Positions 15,650-23,909 of a stretch of DNA of 33,868 nucleotides are shown here, one piece after another. Numbering within the stretch: the stretch's first letter is position 1; every line of letters begins with the position of its first letter. Source of the DNA: Sulfurimonas sp. (GTDB lineage Bacteria > Campylobacterota > Campylobacteria > Campylobacterales > Sulfurimonadaceae); assembly GCF_023229025.1 (NCBI RefSeq), contig NZ_JALOAA010000023.1:1-33868 (forward strand), given 5' to 3'. Position numbers and translations under genes: made by a program. The notes beneath the pieces were generated by a model, which ran no database searches, was not told the DNA's origin, and was given only the letters and a program-made list of their open reading frames with translations.

Positions 15650-16697
15650 AGCGGAGTTTGAATCATTTATAAAAAGTTTTGCACTCTTTTTTGGCTCTCT
15701 TGGCATCTTAATAGCAACTCTTTTTTACATAAACTACACAAAGGAGATTCAAACTCTTGATGAACAGCTCTTCTCAAAGATGAGGCTATGTAGTTTTGAT
15801 TTAAAGTGTGAGGAGTTTGAGATAGACTTTATAGAGCCAAAAGAGGAGAAACTATATACACTCTATAAAGATAAGAGCGGTCTTAATAGCTACTACCCTA
15901 TCCCAAACTCTCAAAAATATATTATGCACCTCAATTTCAGTGCGCACAACTATGATATAGCACTAAAAACTCTCCAAAAAAAGGCGCTTTATAACTTTTT
16001 GGCAATCCTTGGAATTGTTTTTTTGCTCTCTATATTATTCTCAATATATGCACTTTATCCTCTTAGAAATGCACTGCTTTTGACACAGGAGTTTATTAAA
16101 GATATACTTCATGATTTTAACACTCCACTCTCCTCCCTTAGGCTAAATAGTGCGATGTTAAAAAGCGAGATAGGAGAAAGCGAGAAGTTAAAAAGAATTG
16201 AGATGAGCATTGAAAATATACTAAATTTACAACGACATCTTCGCTCATATCTACAAAATCACATACAAAAAAAAGAGAGAATTGATTTAAAAAACATCAT
16301 ACAATCAGATGTTTACATACTAGAGAAAAGCTATCCGGATGTCGAGTTTAAAATCACTCTAAAAGATGTATATATCTATAGCGATAGAGATGCTTTTTTA
16401 CGTATTATAGATAATCTTTTAACAAATGCCGCAAAATATAATAGATCCGGCGGTATTGTAAAAATAAGCTATGATACGAAAAATAGTATCTTACATGTAA
16501 CAGACACAGGTAGAGGTATAAAAAATACAAAACAGGTTTTTGATAGATTTTATAAAGAGCAAGAGAGAGGACTTGGAATCGGTCTTCATATAGTTAAAAA
16601 ATTATGTAAAGAGTTGGACATAGAGATAAGCCTAAGCAGTGAGATTGGAGTCGGAAGTAACTTCTCTCTTAATCTCTCTAAGCTTATACTTAGATAA
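15642..16697 (+). CDS. Sensor histidine kinase
   Basis: A 351-residue kinase. Two membrane helices (about residues 10-30 and 117-138) enclose a periplasmic loop of about 85 residues with two cysteines (RLCSFDLKCEEF). The dimerisation domain has His157 in ILHDFNTPLSS. The catalytic domain shows the N-box (DNLLTNAAKYN), G1 box (DTGRGI) and G2 box (GLGIGLHIVKKL). There is no HAMP or PAS domain, unlike E. coli PhoR, which lacks a periplasmic sensor but has PAS. The signal could therefore be periplasmic, or be relayed through PstSCAB-PhoU. The start is TTG inside the regulator stop region; no better start was seen. Confidence 0.9.
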   Translation: MSRAEFESFIKSFALFFGSLGILIATLFYINYTKEIQTLDEQLFSKMRLCSFDLKCEEFEIDFIEPKEEKLYTLYKDKSGLNSYYPIPNSQKYIMHLNFSAHNYDIALKTLQKKALYNFLAILGIVFLLSILFSIYALYPLRNALLLTQEFIKDILHDFNTPLSSLRLNSAMLKSEIGESEKLKRIEMSIENILNLQRHLRSYLQNHIQKKERIDLKNIIQSDVYILEKSYPDVEFKITLKDVYIYSDRDAFLRIIDNLLTNAAKYNRSGGIVKISYDTKNSILHVTDTGRGIKNTKQVFDRFYKEQERGLGIGLHIVKKLCKELDIEISLSSEIGVGSNFSLNLSKLILR

Positions 16698-16763
16698 TGC
16701 TTTACTTATAAAAGAGTAATGATTATGCGCGATACTTTTACTATCTAAACAGAAGGATTTAAA

Positions 16764-17153
16764 ATGAAAACAGCAAGATTAGGTGTACTTCTTATGCTAC
16801 TTACTAGCTTATGCATGGCCGAAGTTGATGTAGATGCTCAAATAGAAGCTCTAAAGACAGCAACACCGCAAGAGAGAGTTGAACTTATGAATAAGTTTAA
16901 AACTACTCTCTCAACTCTAAGCCAAGAGGAGAGAACAGCTGCTATAGAGAAGTTTATATCAAATAGTGAAGCAGACTCTACGCAACTCAAAACAAGAGAG
17001 AGATCTCAGGTAAAACAGATGGATGAGACTATGCAAAGACAAGAGAGCCAAAGAATGAATCAAAACCAAATAGGCTCGCAGTTTATGCAGCAAAACAAAA
17101 ACAGTGCTCCCGATGCAGGCAGCACACCAAATAGGTTTATGAAGAAGAGATAG
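16764..17153 (+). CDS. Small exported Gln/Met-rich protein, Spy/CpxP-like in character
   Basis: A 129-residue protein with a signal peptide (to about residue 19, SLCMA). An acidic helical region with two repeated phrases follows: TPQERVELMNKFKTTLSTL and SQEERTAAIEKF. A low-complexity tail rich in Gln, Asn, Met and Ser runs from about residue 75 to the end. The (L/T)xxQER-type helices are reminiscent of periplasmic Spy/CpxP chaperones with LTxxQ motifs, but the likeness is too weak for a family call. It lies 66 bases after the histidine kinase on the same strand. CpxP-like accessory proteins next to two-component systems are common, so a feedback or stress role is a fair guess. AGAAGGA precedes the ATG. 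Confidence 0.7.
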   Translation: MKTARLGVLLMLLTSLCMAEVDVDAQIEALKTATPQERVELMNKFKTTLSTLSQEERTAAIEKFISNSEADSTQLKTRERSQVKQMDETMQRQESQRMNQNQIGSQFMQQNKNSAPDAGSTPNRFMKKR

Positions 17154-17186
17154 ACCTTAAAATAAAAATACCACAAAAGGGAACAG

Positions 17187-17987
17187 ATGCTTAAAAAAGC
17201 GCTAATATTTTTAACAACGGCTTTGCTTAGTCTCCAAGCCTACAGCGACTATGACATGGATGGTGTAGAGGATAGTGTAGATAGATGTCCTAACACCCCT
17301 TTTAACGAACTAGTAGATATATATGGATGTACTATAAAAAAAGCGTGGAGTGAAGAGCATTTTAGCATAATATATGGTATTGGTTTTTCAGAAGCCGATT
17401 ATGCGACAAATAGAAATGTAGATACTTTCTCGCAAACTCTACAGGTGGATTACTACTACGAAGAGTTCTCTCTTCAAGCAAGCACTTCGTACTACAACTC
17501 AGATGATGATAGCGGAATGAACGACTCATTTTTAGGTGCATACTACACACTCTCTATCTTTGAGAGAGTCTCTTTGAGGCTAGGTGGAGGTGTTATCCTC
17601 CCAACCTATGATACAGGGTTTAATAACAACAATATGGATGTTGTAGCCTCTGCTAATTTTAGCTATACGGCAGAAGATATAAATCTATTTGGAGGATATA
17701 GCTACACAGTTCTCAACGACGACGATATTGCAGGAGTAGTCTCATACCAAAACACAAACTCATATAGCGGCGGTGCAGGATTTTATCCTTTAAATGCTCT
17801 ATATATAAGCAGTTACTACACAAATAGTGAAAGTATATATAAAGATACAGAAAATATTGAAACACTAACTCTATACACCTTTTACTCTATTGATAAAAAC
17901 TGGTTCACAACTTTTAGTTACACATATGGATTAAGCGATACGGCAGGAGATAACGCTGTTGAACTCCGTTTAGGGTACTACTTTTAA
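17187..17987 (+). CDS. Outer-membrane barrel protein with one thrombospondin-type-3 calcium repeat
   Basis: A 266-residue exported protein. The signal peptide ends near residue 20 (SLQAYS). Immediately after it is a single acidic repeat DYDMDGVEDSVDRCPNTP, the calcium-binding thrombospondin type 3 pattern usually found as linkers in OmpA-like proteins. The rest (about residues 55-266) alternates aromatic and polar residues in short strands and ends in RLGYYF. This suggests a barrel of 8-12 strands with a C-terminal Phe. There is no OmpA peptidoglycan-binding domain. It lies 33 bases after the small Gln/Met-rich gene, so the two may be co-transcribed with the two-component operon. The stop overlaps that of the convergent pbp1A gene within TTTTAAAA. 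Confidence 0.75.
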   Translation: MLKKALIFLTTALLSLQAYSDYDMDGVEDSVDRCPNTPFNELVDIYGCTIKKAWSEEHFSIIYGIGFSEADYATNRNVDTFSQTLQVDYYYEEFSLQASTSYYNSDDDSGMNDSFLGAYYTLSIFERVSLRLGGGVILPTYDTGFNNNNMDVVASANFSYTAEDINLFGGYSYTVLNDDDIAGVVSYQNTNSYSGGAGFYPLNALYISSYYTNSESIYKDTENIETLTLYTFYSIDKNWFTTFSYTYGLSDTAGDNAVELRLGYYF

Positions 17988-19978
17988 AAGAGTAGCGTCT
18001 CCTCTGCATTTACTTCCGTCTCTACACGAGGTGGTCTTGACTTATCGCTAAAGAACTCTTTTTTTCCCTTTATGTTAACTTCCATTATTCCCGTAGGCTT
18101 TTCAAACTCTCTTTGAATCTGAGGATAGAGCTTTAACACACTCTTGTAAAACATAGCAAATGCCGGTGCGGCAATCTTTCCGCCTGTCTCTCTTTTATGC
18201 ATTGGCGTATTATCGTCATTTCCAAACCATACAACAGTCTCTATAGTAGGAGAGTAGCCGCTAAACCAACCATCTATATTGTTATTTGTAGTTCCTGTCT
18301 TTCCAGCTAGCTCTATGCCTTTTACGTTTGCTCTTCTTCCTGTTCCGCTTTTTATAACATCTTGAAGAATTGTAGTCATTATATAGGCTTGAGTCTCCTC
18401 TGTTATAAAACGGGTTCGCTCCGTCTTCTCATAAACGGTAGTAGAGCCTTTTTCAATATAACGAACAATATTTGGCTCAACCTGAATACCGCCATTTGCA
18501 AAAGAGGTGTAGTATTTTGCAAGCTCTAAAGGAGAGAGCGTGATACTCCCTAGAGCAATTGAGAGATCAGGAGGAAGATTGGCAATGCCGAACTTTCTAA
18601 ACTCCTTTAAAAGTGCACTCAACCCAATCTCGTTTACAAGGTTTATTGTTGCCAAGTTTCTTGAGTGAACAAGTGCTTCTCTAAGAGTTAAAATACCCTT
18701 GTAGTTTTTTTCGTAATTTTTCGGCTGCCACTTAAGCTCCTCGCCATCTTTCTCGTATGTGTATGTTCTGGCAATATCTATAAGTTCCGTAGCTCCCGAA
18801 TAACCCAAATCTATAGCAACTTGATATATAAAGGGTTTAAATGCCGATCCTGGCTGGCGACGTCCTTGTGTAGCCCTGTTGTATGGGCTTTTTTGATAAT
18901 CGACACTTCCGACAAGTGCTAAAATATCTCCAGTTTTTGAGTCAAGTGATACAAGCGCACCGTTTAAAAGGGATATATCCGTGCTCTGCTCTAGCTCTTG
19001 GTCTGCTTGCAACCTTCGCTTCTCTCTAGCTTCATACCCCTCAATTCTTTTTACAGACATATCATACGCTTTTTTGAGTGACTCCCTTGCTGCTTCTTGA
19101 AGTCTCATATCTATTGTAGTATATATCTCATATCCGCCGCTTTTTATATCATCTATACCAAACTCGCTTGCTCTTCTTAACACTTCATCTACTATAAAAG
19201 GTGCGCTATTTTGTGTAAGCGTGTCATCAAAGACTTGCGGATTTTCAAGAAGAGCATCATTATATGTATCCTCATCTATCCACCCAAGGGCATACATCCT
19301 AGCTATCACACGATTTGCTCTACCCATTGAAATTTCATAATTTTTTGTAGGCGCGTATGTACTTGGCGCTTTTGGCAGACCCACAAGTATTGCCATCTCT
19401 TTTAAAGTCAAGTCATGAAGTTTTTTACGAAAATAGCCATCAGCCGCCGTTTTAATTCCATAATACCCATGCCCGAAATATATCTCATTTAGATACCTCT
19501 CTAAAATCTCCTCTTTGCTTAAAACCATCTCAAGCTTTAGTGCATAGATGACCTCTTTTATCTTTCTTGAAATCTTTTTATCTCTAGTTAAGAGTTTGTT
19601 TTTTACAAGTTGTTGCGTGATAGTACTCGCACCTTCCACAAGCTTTCCTGCTTTTATATCTTTAATGATTGCTCTAAAAATCGCATCTATGTTTATGCCG
19701 GGATGTTCAAAAAAAGTTGTATCTTCTATAGCTAGAAGTGCTTCTATTACTCTTGGAGGGATTTCACTAAAAGAGGCATAGTATCTATGTTTATCTTCAA
19801 AAATATTTGCAATTTTTTCACCGTTTTTATCATAAAACCGTGTCGTTAGAGATGGCTTGTACTCTTTTAGGGATGATATATCATAATCTTCTACCGTCAA
19901 AAAATAGCCAAGAAGCAAAAAAGGAGTTAATAGCCCAAGGAAAAAAAGTGTAAAAAATATATTTTTAACCATTTTCAT
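17984..19978 (-). CDS. Bifunctional penicillin-binding protein 1A (transglycosylase/transpeptidase)
   Basis: A 664-residue class A PBP that polymerises and cross-links peptidoglycan at the periplasmic face. One N-terminal helix (FFTLFFLGLLTPFLLLGYFL) anchors it. The GT51 domain (about residues 60-230) carries the catalytic EDTTFFEHPG motif and the GASTITQQLVKN motif. The transpeptidase domain has SAFK with catalytic Ser378, the SRN motif in HSRNLAT, and KTGTT at 560-564. All catalytic motifs are intact and the length is that of Helicobacter and Campylobacter Pbp1A rather than the longer E. coli protein (about 850). The start overlaps the stop of the upstream ABC gene (ATGA). It is the last gene of a seven-gene run beginning with alaS. 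The gene name mrcA/pbpA is used for homologues. Confidence 0.94.
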   Translation of the reverse strand: MKMVKNIFFTLFFLGLLTPFLLLGYFLTVEDYDISSLKEYKPSLTTRFYDKNGEKIANIFEDKHRYYASFSEIPPRVIEALLAIEDTTFFEHPGINIDAIFRAIIKDIKAGKLVEGASTITQQLVKNKLLTRDKKISRKIKEVIYALKLEMVLSKEEILERYLNEIYFGHGYYGIKTAADGYFRKKLHDLTLKEMAILVGLPKAPSTYAPTKNYEISMGRANRVIARMYALGWIDEDTYNDALLENPQVFDDTLTQNSAPFIVDEVLRRASEFGIDDIKSGGYEIYTTIDMRLQEAARESLKKAYDMSVKRIEGYEAREKRRLQADQELEQSTDISLLNGALVSLDSKTGDILALVGSVDYQKSPYNRATQGRRQPGSAFKPFIYQVAIDLGYSGATELIDIARTYTYEKDGEELKWQPKNYEKNYKGILTLREALVHSRNLATINLVNEIGLSALLKEFRKFGIANLPPDLSIALGSITLSPLELAKYYTSFANGGIQVEPNIVRYIEKGSTTVYEKTERTRFITEETQAYIMTTILQDVIKSGTGRRANVKGIELAGKTGTTNNNIDGWFSGYSPTIETVVWFGNDDNTPMHKRETGGKIAAPAFAMFYKSVLKLYPQIQREFEKPTGIMEVNIKGKKEFFSDKSRPPRVETEVNAEETLLF

Positions 19979-20664
19979 ACTCTAAAACTCCTATTTGCAA
20001 AATTTGCACCGATTAAAACTTTTGTATACTCATCAAGCGGATTTTTTAAAACATCTTCCATATTTCCACTCTCTATAACTTTCCCATTTTTTATAACACA
20101 GATATCTTCGCATAAAATTTTAGCAGAATTCATGTCATGTGTAACAAAAAGCATTTTAAAACCAAACTCTGCCTGCAACGCTTTTAAAAGATTCAAAATC
20201 ATGGTTCTGTTTGCCGGATCAAGCGCTGTTGTAGGTTCATCAAGCAAAATAAGTCTTGGGTCATGACTTAGTGCCATAGCAATGACAACTCTTTGAAGCT
20301 GTCCACCTGAGAGCTCCGGTGCAAACCTCTCCAAAAGAGAGAGATCTAATCCAACCTGCTCAAAGAGCTTCTCAACCTTGCTCATTGGTATAAAAAACTG
20401 TTTTTTTATCTTTGTAAGCGGAGATAGTGCGGTAAACGGGTTTTGAGGAACAAATGCCAAACTCTCTCCCGCAATCAAATCAAAACTGCTGTCATGCTCT
20501 AACTCACACCTCATGGTGTCTGGGAGCATTCCAAGCAGGGCTTTAATAGTTAAACTTTTGCCGCTTCCGCTCTGCCCGACAAGTGCTAAAGAAGAAGAGA
20601 TTTTAAATGCGATATCGACTAAATTTTTCTCTTGGATTGTTATTTGCAGTTTTGATATATTCAT
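19975..20664 (-). CDS. Orphan ABC transporter ATPase, DppD/NikD-like
   Basis: A 229-residue ATPase with Walker A GQSGSGKSLT near residues 30-39, signature LSGGQLQRVVIAMAL and Walker B LILLDEPTTALDP. The Q-loop phrase FVPQNPFTALSPLTKI and LSGGQ-QR-VIA are typical of the dipeptide/nickel (DppD, OppD, NikD) subfamily. Proteins of that family are usually 250-330 residues and carry a C-terminal extension that is missing here. No permease or binding protein is nearby, so its partner must be encoded elsewhere or it has another role. It is coupled to the upstream bioF-type gene by a TAATG overlap and to pbp1A by ATGA. Confidence 0.85.
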   Translation of the reverse strand: MNISKLQITIQEKNLVDIAFKISSSLALVGQSGSGKSLTIKALLGMLPDTMRCELEHDSSFDLIAGESLAFVPQNPFTALSPLTKIKKQFFIPMSKVEKLFEQVGLDLSLLERFAPELSGGQLQRVVIAMALSHDPRLILLDEPTTALDPANRTMILNLLKALQAEFGFKMLFVTHDMNSAKILCEDICVIKNGKVIESGNMEDVLKNPLDEYTKVLIGANFANRSFRV

Positions 20665-21755
20665 TATTTTATTTTAGCTAAATTTATACACAACTCTCTT
20701 AACATATCGCAACTCTCGCCTCTTCTTGCTATCAAACGAATGATAGCACGCTCAACTGTCGGCTGTCTTATAGCGCCCACTGCAAACCCAAGGTTTTTAA
20801 GCTCATTGCGAATCTCTACTGCCCTTTTATTATCATTTATGAGCATTGGGACTATCAAGCCATCTACTTTAATTCCAAGCTCCTCATAAACAATCTTCTG
20901 TCGCTCTTTTATCTCACTCTTTAAAAGCTCTCTGTTTTGCAAAATATATTTAAGAGCATTATGCGCTAGAAGTGTGTCGTAAAGAGAGAGAGCAGTTGCA
21001 TAAATAATTGGCTTTGCTCGATTAATTAGATACTCAACTATATGTGAAGATGCGAGTATAAAAGCACCAAAACTACCATAAGCTTTGCCGAGTGTTCCCA
21101 TCTTAATATAATTTGATTTTATGCCAACCCTATAGTGGTCAAAAACCCCCATAAGGTTTTCTCCTACTACTCCGCTGCTGTGAGCCTCATCTACTATCAA
21201 AATAGCATCATATCTATCGCAAATATCAAAGATTTCTCTATCTACCAAATCGCCATCCATGGAGTAGATTCCCTCAACTGCCACTACTTTGCGCTTTGCA
21301 CCGGATGATTTTAACAACTCCTCTAGCTCTTGCATGTTGTTATGAGAAAAAAATTTTACATCTACGCTCTTTATGTTTGAGGCAAGCACCCCTGAAGCAT
21401 GATACTTCTCATCCATAAAAAGAGTATCGCCGCGTCTAACAAGAGCCTCAACTAGAGCTATATTTGCATTAAATCCGCTTCCTAAAATCACTCCATCTTC
21501 AAAACCGTTTGCCTCGCAAAGTGCAGACTCAAAATCTTTATGAATTTTATGATATCCGTTTACTAGAAGTGAGGCCTTTGCGCTATGAAGCGCCATCTCT
21601 GAGAGCCTTTGGCATGTAAGAGTGTGTAGCTCTTTATTGTGTGCAAGACCGAGGTAGTCGTTTGAAGCAAAATCTAAAAGAGTCTCATCATAGAGCTCTC
21701 TTTGTCTATATCTTTTAGATTTTTTAAGCGCTTTTAGTTCACTTTCATACTGCAT
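20664..21755 (-). CDS. bioF: 8-amino-7-oxononanoate synthase-like PLP enzyme
   Basis: A 363-residue PLP enzyme of the alpha-oxoamine synthase group, which condenses an amino acid with an acyl-CoA. FASNDYLGLAHN near residues 29-40 and VDEAHSSGVVGENLMG near 189-204 are family marks. The PLP lysine is K224 in MGTLGKAYGSFG. The set is best matched to BioF (alanine plus pimeloyl thioester, biotin synthesis). Other members, such as 2-amino-3-ketobutyrate CoA ligase (Kbl), share these motifs but are usually about 400 residues. No other bio genes lie in the window. It is joined to its neighbours on both sides by TAATG overlaps. Confidence 0.85.
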   Translation of the reverse strand: MQYESELKALKKSKRYRQRELYDETLLDFASNDYLGLAHNKELHTLTCQRLSEMALHSAKASLLVNGYHKIHKDFESALCEANGFEDGVILGSGFNANIALVEALVRRGDTLFMDEKYHASGVLASNIKSVDVKFFSHNNMQELEELLKSSGAKRKVVAVEGIYSMDGDLVDREIFDICDRYDAILIVDEAHSSGVVGENLMGVFDHYRVGIKSNYIKMGTLGKAYGSFGAFILASSHIVEYLINRAKPIIYATALSLYDTLLAHNALKYILQNRELLKSEIKERQKIVYEELGIKVDGLIVPMLINDNKRAVEIRNELKNLGFAVGAIRQPTVERAIIRLIARRGESCDMLRELCINLAKIK

Positions 21756-22867
21756 TATCTAACCATGACCTTGTCTCTACCGGCATCTTTAGCGCTGTAG
21801 AGTGCTTCATCTGCTCTTTTAAAAAGATGCTCTAACTCTTCCCCTTTAGCAAACTCTACAACCCCAAAACTCATAGTAATAGGAACTATCTTTTTATGCA
21901 TCCTTACCATCATTCTTAATTTTTCGGCTATTTTATATGCACTTGCTCTATCTGTATGCGGAAGTATAAGCGTAAACTCCTCTCCCCCAATTCTACAAAA
22001 AATATCGCCGTTTCTTAAGTGTGAACTTATTAACCTCGTGTACTCAACAAGAACATCATCTCCAATGTCATGACCATAGCTGTCATTTATCTTCTTAAAA
22101 TAGTCTATATCAAAAACAATAAGTGAAAGCGGATAAAAATAGCGGTTTGCATTTGAGCTCTCCTTCTTTATCTGCTCATTATAGTAGTACCTGTTTCTTA
22201 TCTTTGTAAGAGGGTCTGTTATGTTTGTATGCTCTAACTCTTTTTGGTAGATTTTCTCTTTTGTAATATCTGAGAAAATTGCGCTGTAATGATTATCTTT
22301 AGGAGAGATAAGGGAGATGCTAACCCTAAAGTAGTAGAGGTTTGATCCGCTACGAATCTTTACCTGATTATCTTTAGGATTTTGAATCACATACTCAATC
22401 CAGTTTACTCCATCCATATTTTTATAAACATATCCATCTTTTTGCACAAAAAAATCAGATATTGACTCATGCTCTCTCTTAAACTCTTCAAGCGTGCTAT
22501 ATTTGTTGAAATATTTAAAAAAAGTCTTGTTTACCTCAATAATGCTCTTCTTATCTACCACCATAACGATATTTGACGAGGAGTCTATAATGTTTTTGTA
22601 GTACATTTTCTGCTTATCGTTTTTTTCATGGATGTAGTTACCCACTATCACGGCAATTATCATAACAATGATTAGCGCAATAGTAAGCCACTTATATATA
22701 AAAAAATCAAAATCATTCTTTGAAATCTCTAATATATGCTTAGAGTCCTCAATAAAGTCAACATGAAGCCAACCACCAGAGAGCATTGTTACGATAACAA
22801 CTATTCCGACTAAAGAGAATCCGCTAGATTTTAAGATATGAGATCCTTTTTTGATATATTTTAACAA
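21755..22867 (-). CDS. Membrane PAS-GGDEF diguanylate cyclase
   Basis: A 370-residue protein. Two membrane helices (about residues 18-37 and 57-80) enclose only about 20 periplasmic residues. A PAS-like region (about 85-205, starting IIDSSSNIVMVVDKKSIIEV) precedes a GGDEF domain from about residue 215. The active site is intact as GGEEF at 294-298, and the product-inhibition I-site RxxD is present as RNGD at 285-288, five residues upstream. The protein is therefore predicted to make cyclic di-GMP with feedback control. With so little periplasmic sequence, the signal is probably sensed by the PAS domain. It sits two bases after maf in the alaS operon. Confidence 0.92.
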   Translation of the reverse strand: MLKYIKKGSHILKSSGFSLVGIVVIVTMLSGGWLHVDFIEDSKHILEISKNDFDFFIYKWLTIALIIVMIIAVIVGNYIHEKNDKQKMYYKNIIDSSSNIVMVVDKKSIIEVNKTFFKYFNKYSTLEEFKREHESISDFFVQKDGYVYKNMDGVNWIEYVIQNPKDNQVKIRSGSNLYYFRVSISLISPKDNHYSAIFSDITKEKIYQKELEHTNITDPLTKIRNRYYYNEQIKKESSNANRYFYPLSLIVFDIDYFKKINDSYGHDIGDDVLVEYTRLISSHLRNGDIFCRIGGEEFTLILPHTDRASAYKIAEKLRMMVRMHKKIVPITMSFGVVEFAKGEELEHLFKRADEALYSAKDAGRDKVMVR

Positions 22868-22869
22868 TA

Positions 22870-23427
22870 TTATTCTTTATTTATTAGAAAAACTGATAAT
22901 AAATCTACATTTAACCCCATTGCGGTACTTTCATACCCTTTTACTTCCCTAATATACTCTTTGCAAAACCCTTCAACCATGCAAGCTCCTGCTTTACCTC
23001 GCCAATCCCCGCTCTTTAAATATCTCTCTACTTCATCAAAGTCAAAATCATTAAAGAGGTATTTAGTCTCAGAGATATCTATAATCTTCATCTCACATGA
23101 TTGATATATCATGCATGTAATTATACTTGTCTGGCTTCCACTTTGAGTAAAGAGAATATTTCGCGCATCTTCAATGCATCTTGCTTTTCTAAGAATCTGT
23201 CCACTTGAGGCAACGACTGTATCGGCAACTAAAAGCGGATAATCTTTATATCCAAAAGCTCTTATATTTGCTTCAAATTTTCCAATAGTTGCCTGATATA
23301 CAAAATTTTTAGCTGAGGAGGCAACTATACTATCTTCATCAAAATCTACACTCTGTTGAATAAATTCTATACCCGCATCTCTAAGTAGTTTTGCACGGGT
23401 TTGTGAAGAAGATGCAAGTCTTATCAT
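22870..23427 (-). CDS. maf: Maf-family nucleotide pyrophosphatase
   Basis: A 185-residue protein. The N-terminal motif MIRLASSSQTRAKLLRDAGI is the Maf signature, where most members have SxSPRRxELL; here SQTRAKLL is a modest variant. The second conserved block is LLVADTVVASSGQILRKA near residues 66-83. Maf proteins hydrolyse non-canonical or pyrimidine nucleoside triphosphates and protect nucleic acid pools. The length fits (about 185-200). It is coupled by TAATG to the membrane protein upstream and followed after two bases by the diguanylate cyclase. Confidence 0.88.
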   Translation of the reverse strand: MIRLASSSQTRAKLLRDAGIEFIQQSVDFDEDSIVASSAKNFVYQATIGKFEANIRAFGYKDYPLLVADTVVASSGQILRKARCIEDARNILFTQSGSQTSIITCMIYQSCEMKIIDISETKYLFNDFDFDEVERYLKSGDWRGKAGACMVEGFCKEYIREVKGYESTAMGLNVDLLSVFLINKE

Positions 23428-23909
23428 TACAGACTACTTGAGAGATATGTCCCTAAAAATACAGCGATGATGCCAAGAGTGATATTTAGAGGAACCATAA
23501 ATTTTCCGATAAGTTCTATCTGAGCTTTAGCGCCTACCATATTGCCCTCATTTAACATTTTTTCGCCTCTGTTTCTTCTTAAAATCATAACTATTAAATT
23601 GATAAACATAATACTCCAGATACCCTCTTTTGCATGAGAGAGTGCAGAGAAGTGAGTCTCGTTTAATCCGTAACCTTTTATCATAAAAACTGCGGTTACT
23701 ATAAGTATAACGACAAATGGAAGCACTATGTAAAAAAGTCTCTTTAGAGCGTGCGCTATACGCTCAAGTCTCTTCTGCGGAGACTCGATTTCTAAAAAAG
23801 AGTAGTGCGCGGCGTAACGCATAGCTATCATGCCCCCTACCCATACTACTGCGCTTATTACATGTAAGAAGACTATTAGTGTTTTGTACTCTAAAAATAT
23901 ATCCTGCAT
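23427..23909 (-). CDS. Four-helix membrane protein, CopD/HemJ-like in character
   Basis: A 160-residue integral membrane protein with four helices (about residues 8-27, 54-75, 92-111 and 135-156). The first carries FLHVISAVVWVGGMIAMR, a His-Trp-Gly pattern seen in CopD-type copper-resistance proteins and in the HemJ/UPF0093 family. An arginine-rich loop (LRRNRGEK) lies on the cytoplasmic side. I cannot decide between these families. Similar small proteins often follow alaS and precede maf in Campylobacterota, as far as I recall. It shares a TAATG overlap with both neighbours and has no signal peptide. Confidence 0.75.
   Translation of the reverse strand: MQDIFLEYKTLIVFLHVISAVVWVGGMIAMRYAAHYSFLEIESPQKRLERIAHALKRLFYIVLPFVVILIVTAVFMIKGYGLNETHFSALSHAKEGIWSIMFINLIVMILRRNRGEKMLNEGNMVGAKAQIELIGKFMVPLNITLGIIAVFLGTYLSSSL

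Noticed and set aside
16698..16763. Pho-type box before the small Gln/Met-rich protein gene
   Set aside because: GAGTAATG occurs but there is no second half-site at 11 bases and no TATAAT at the required distance.
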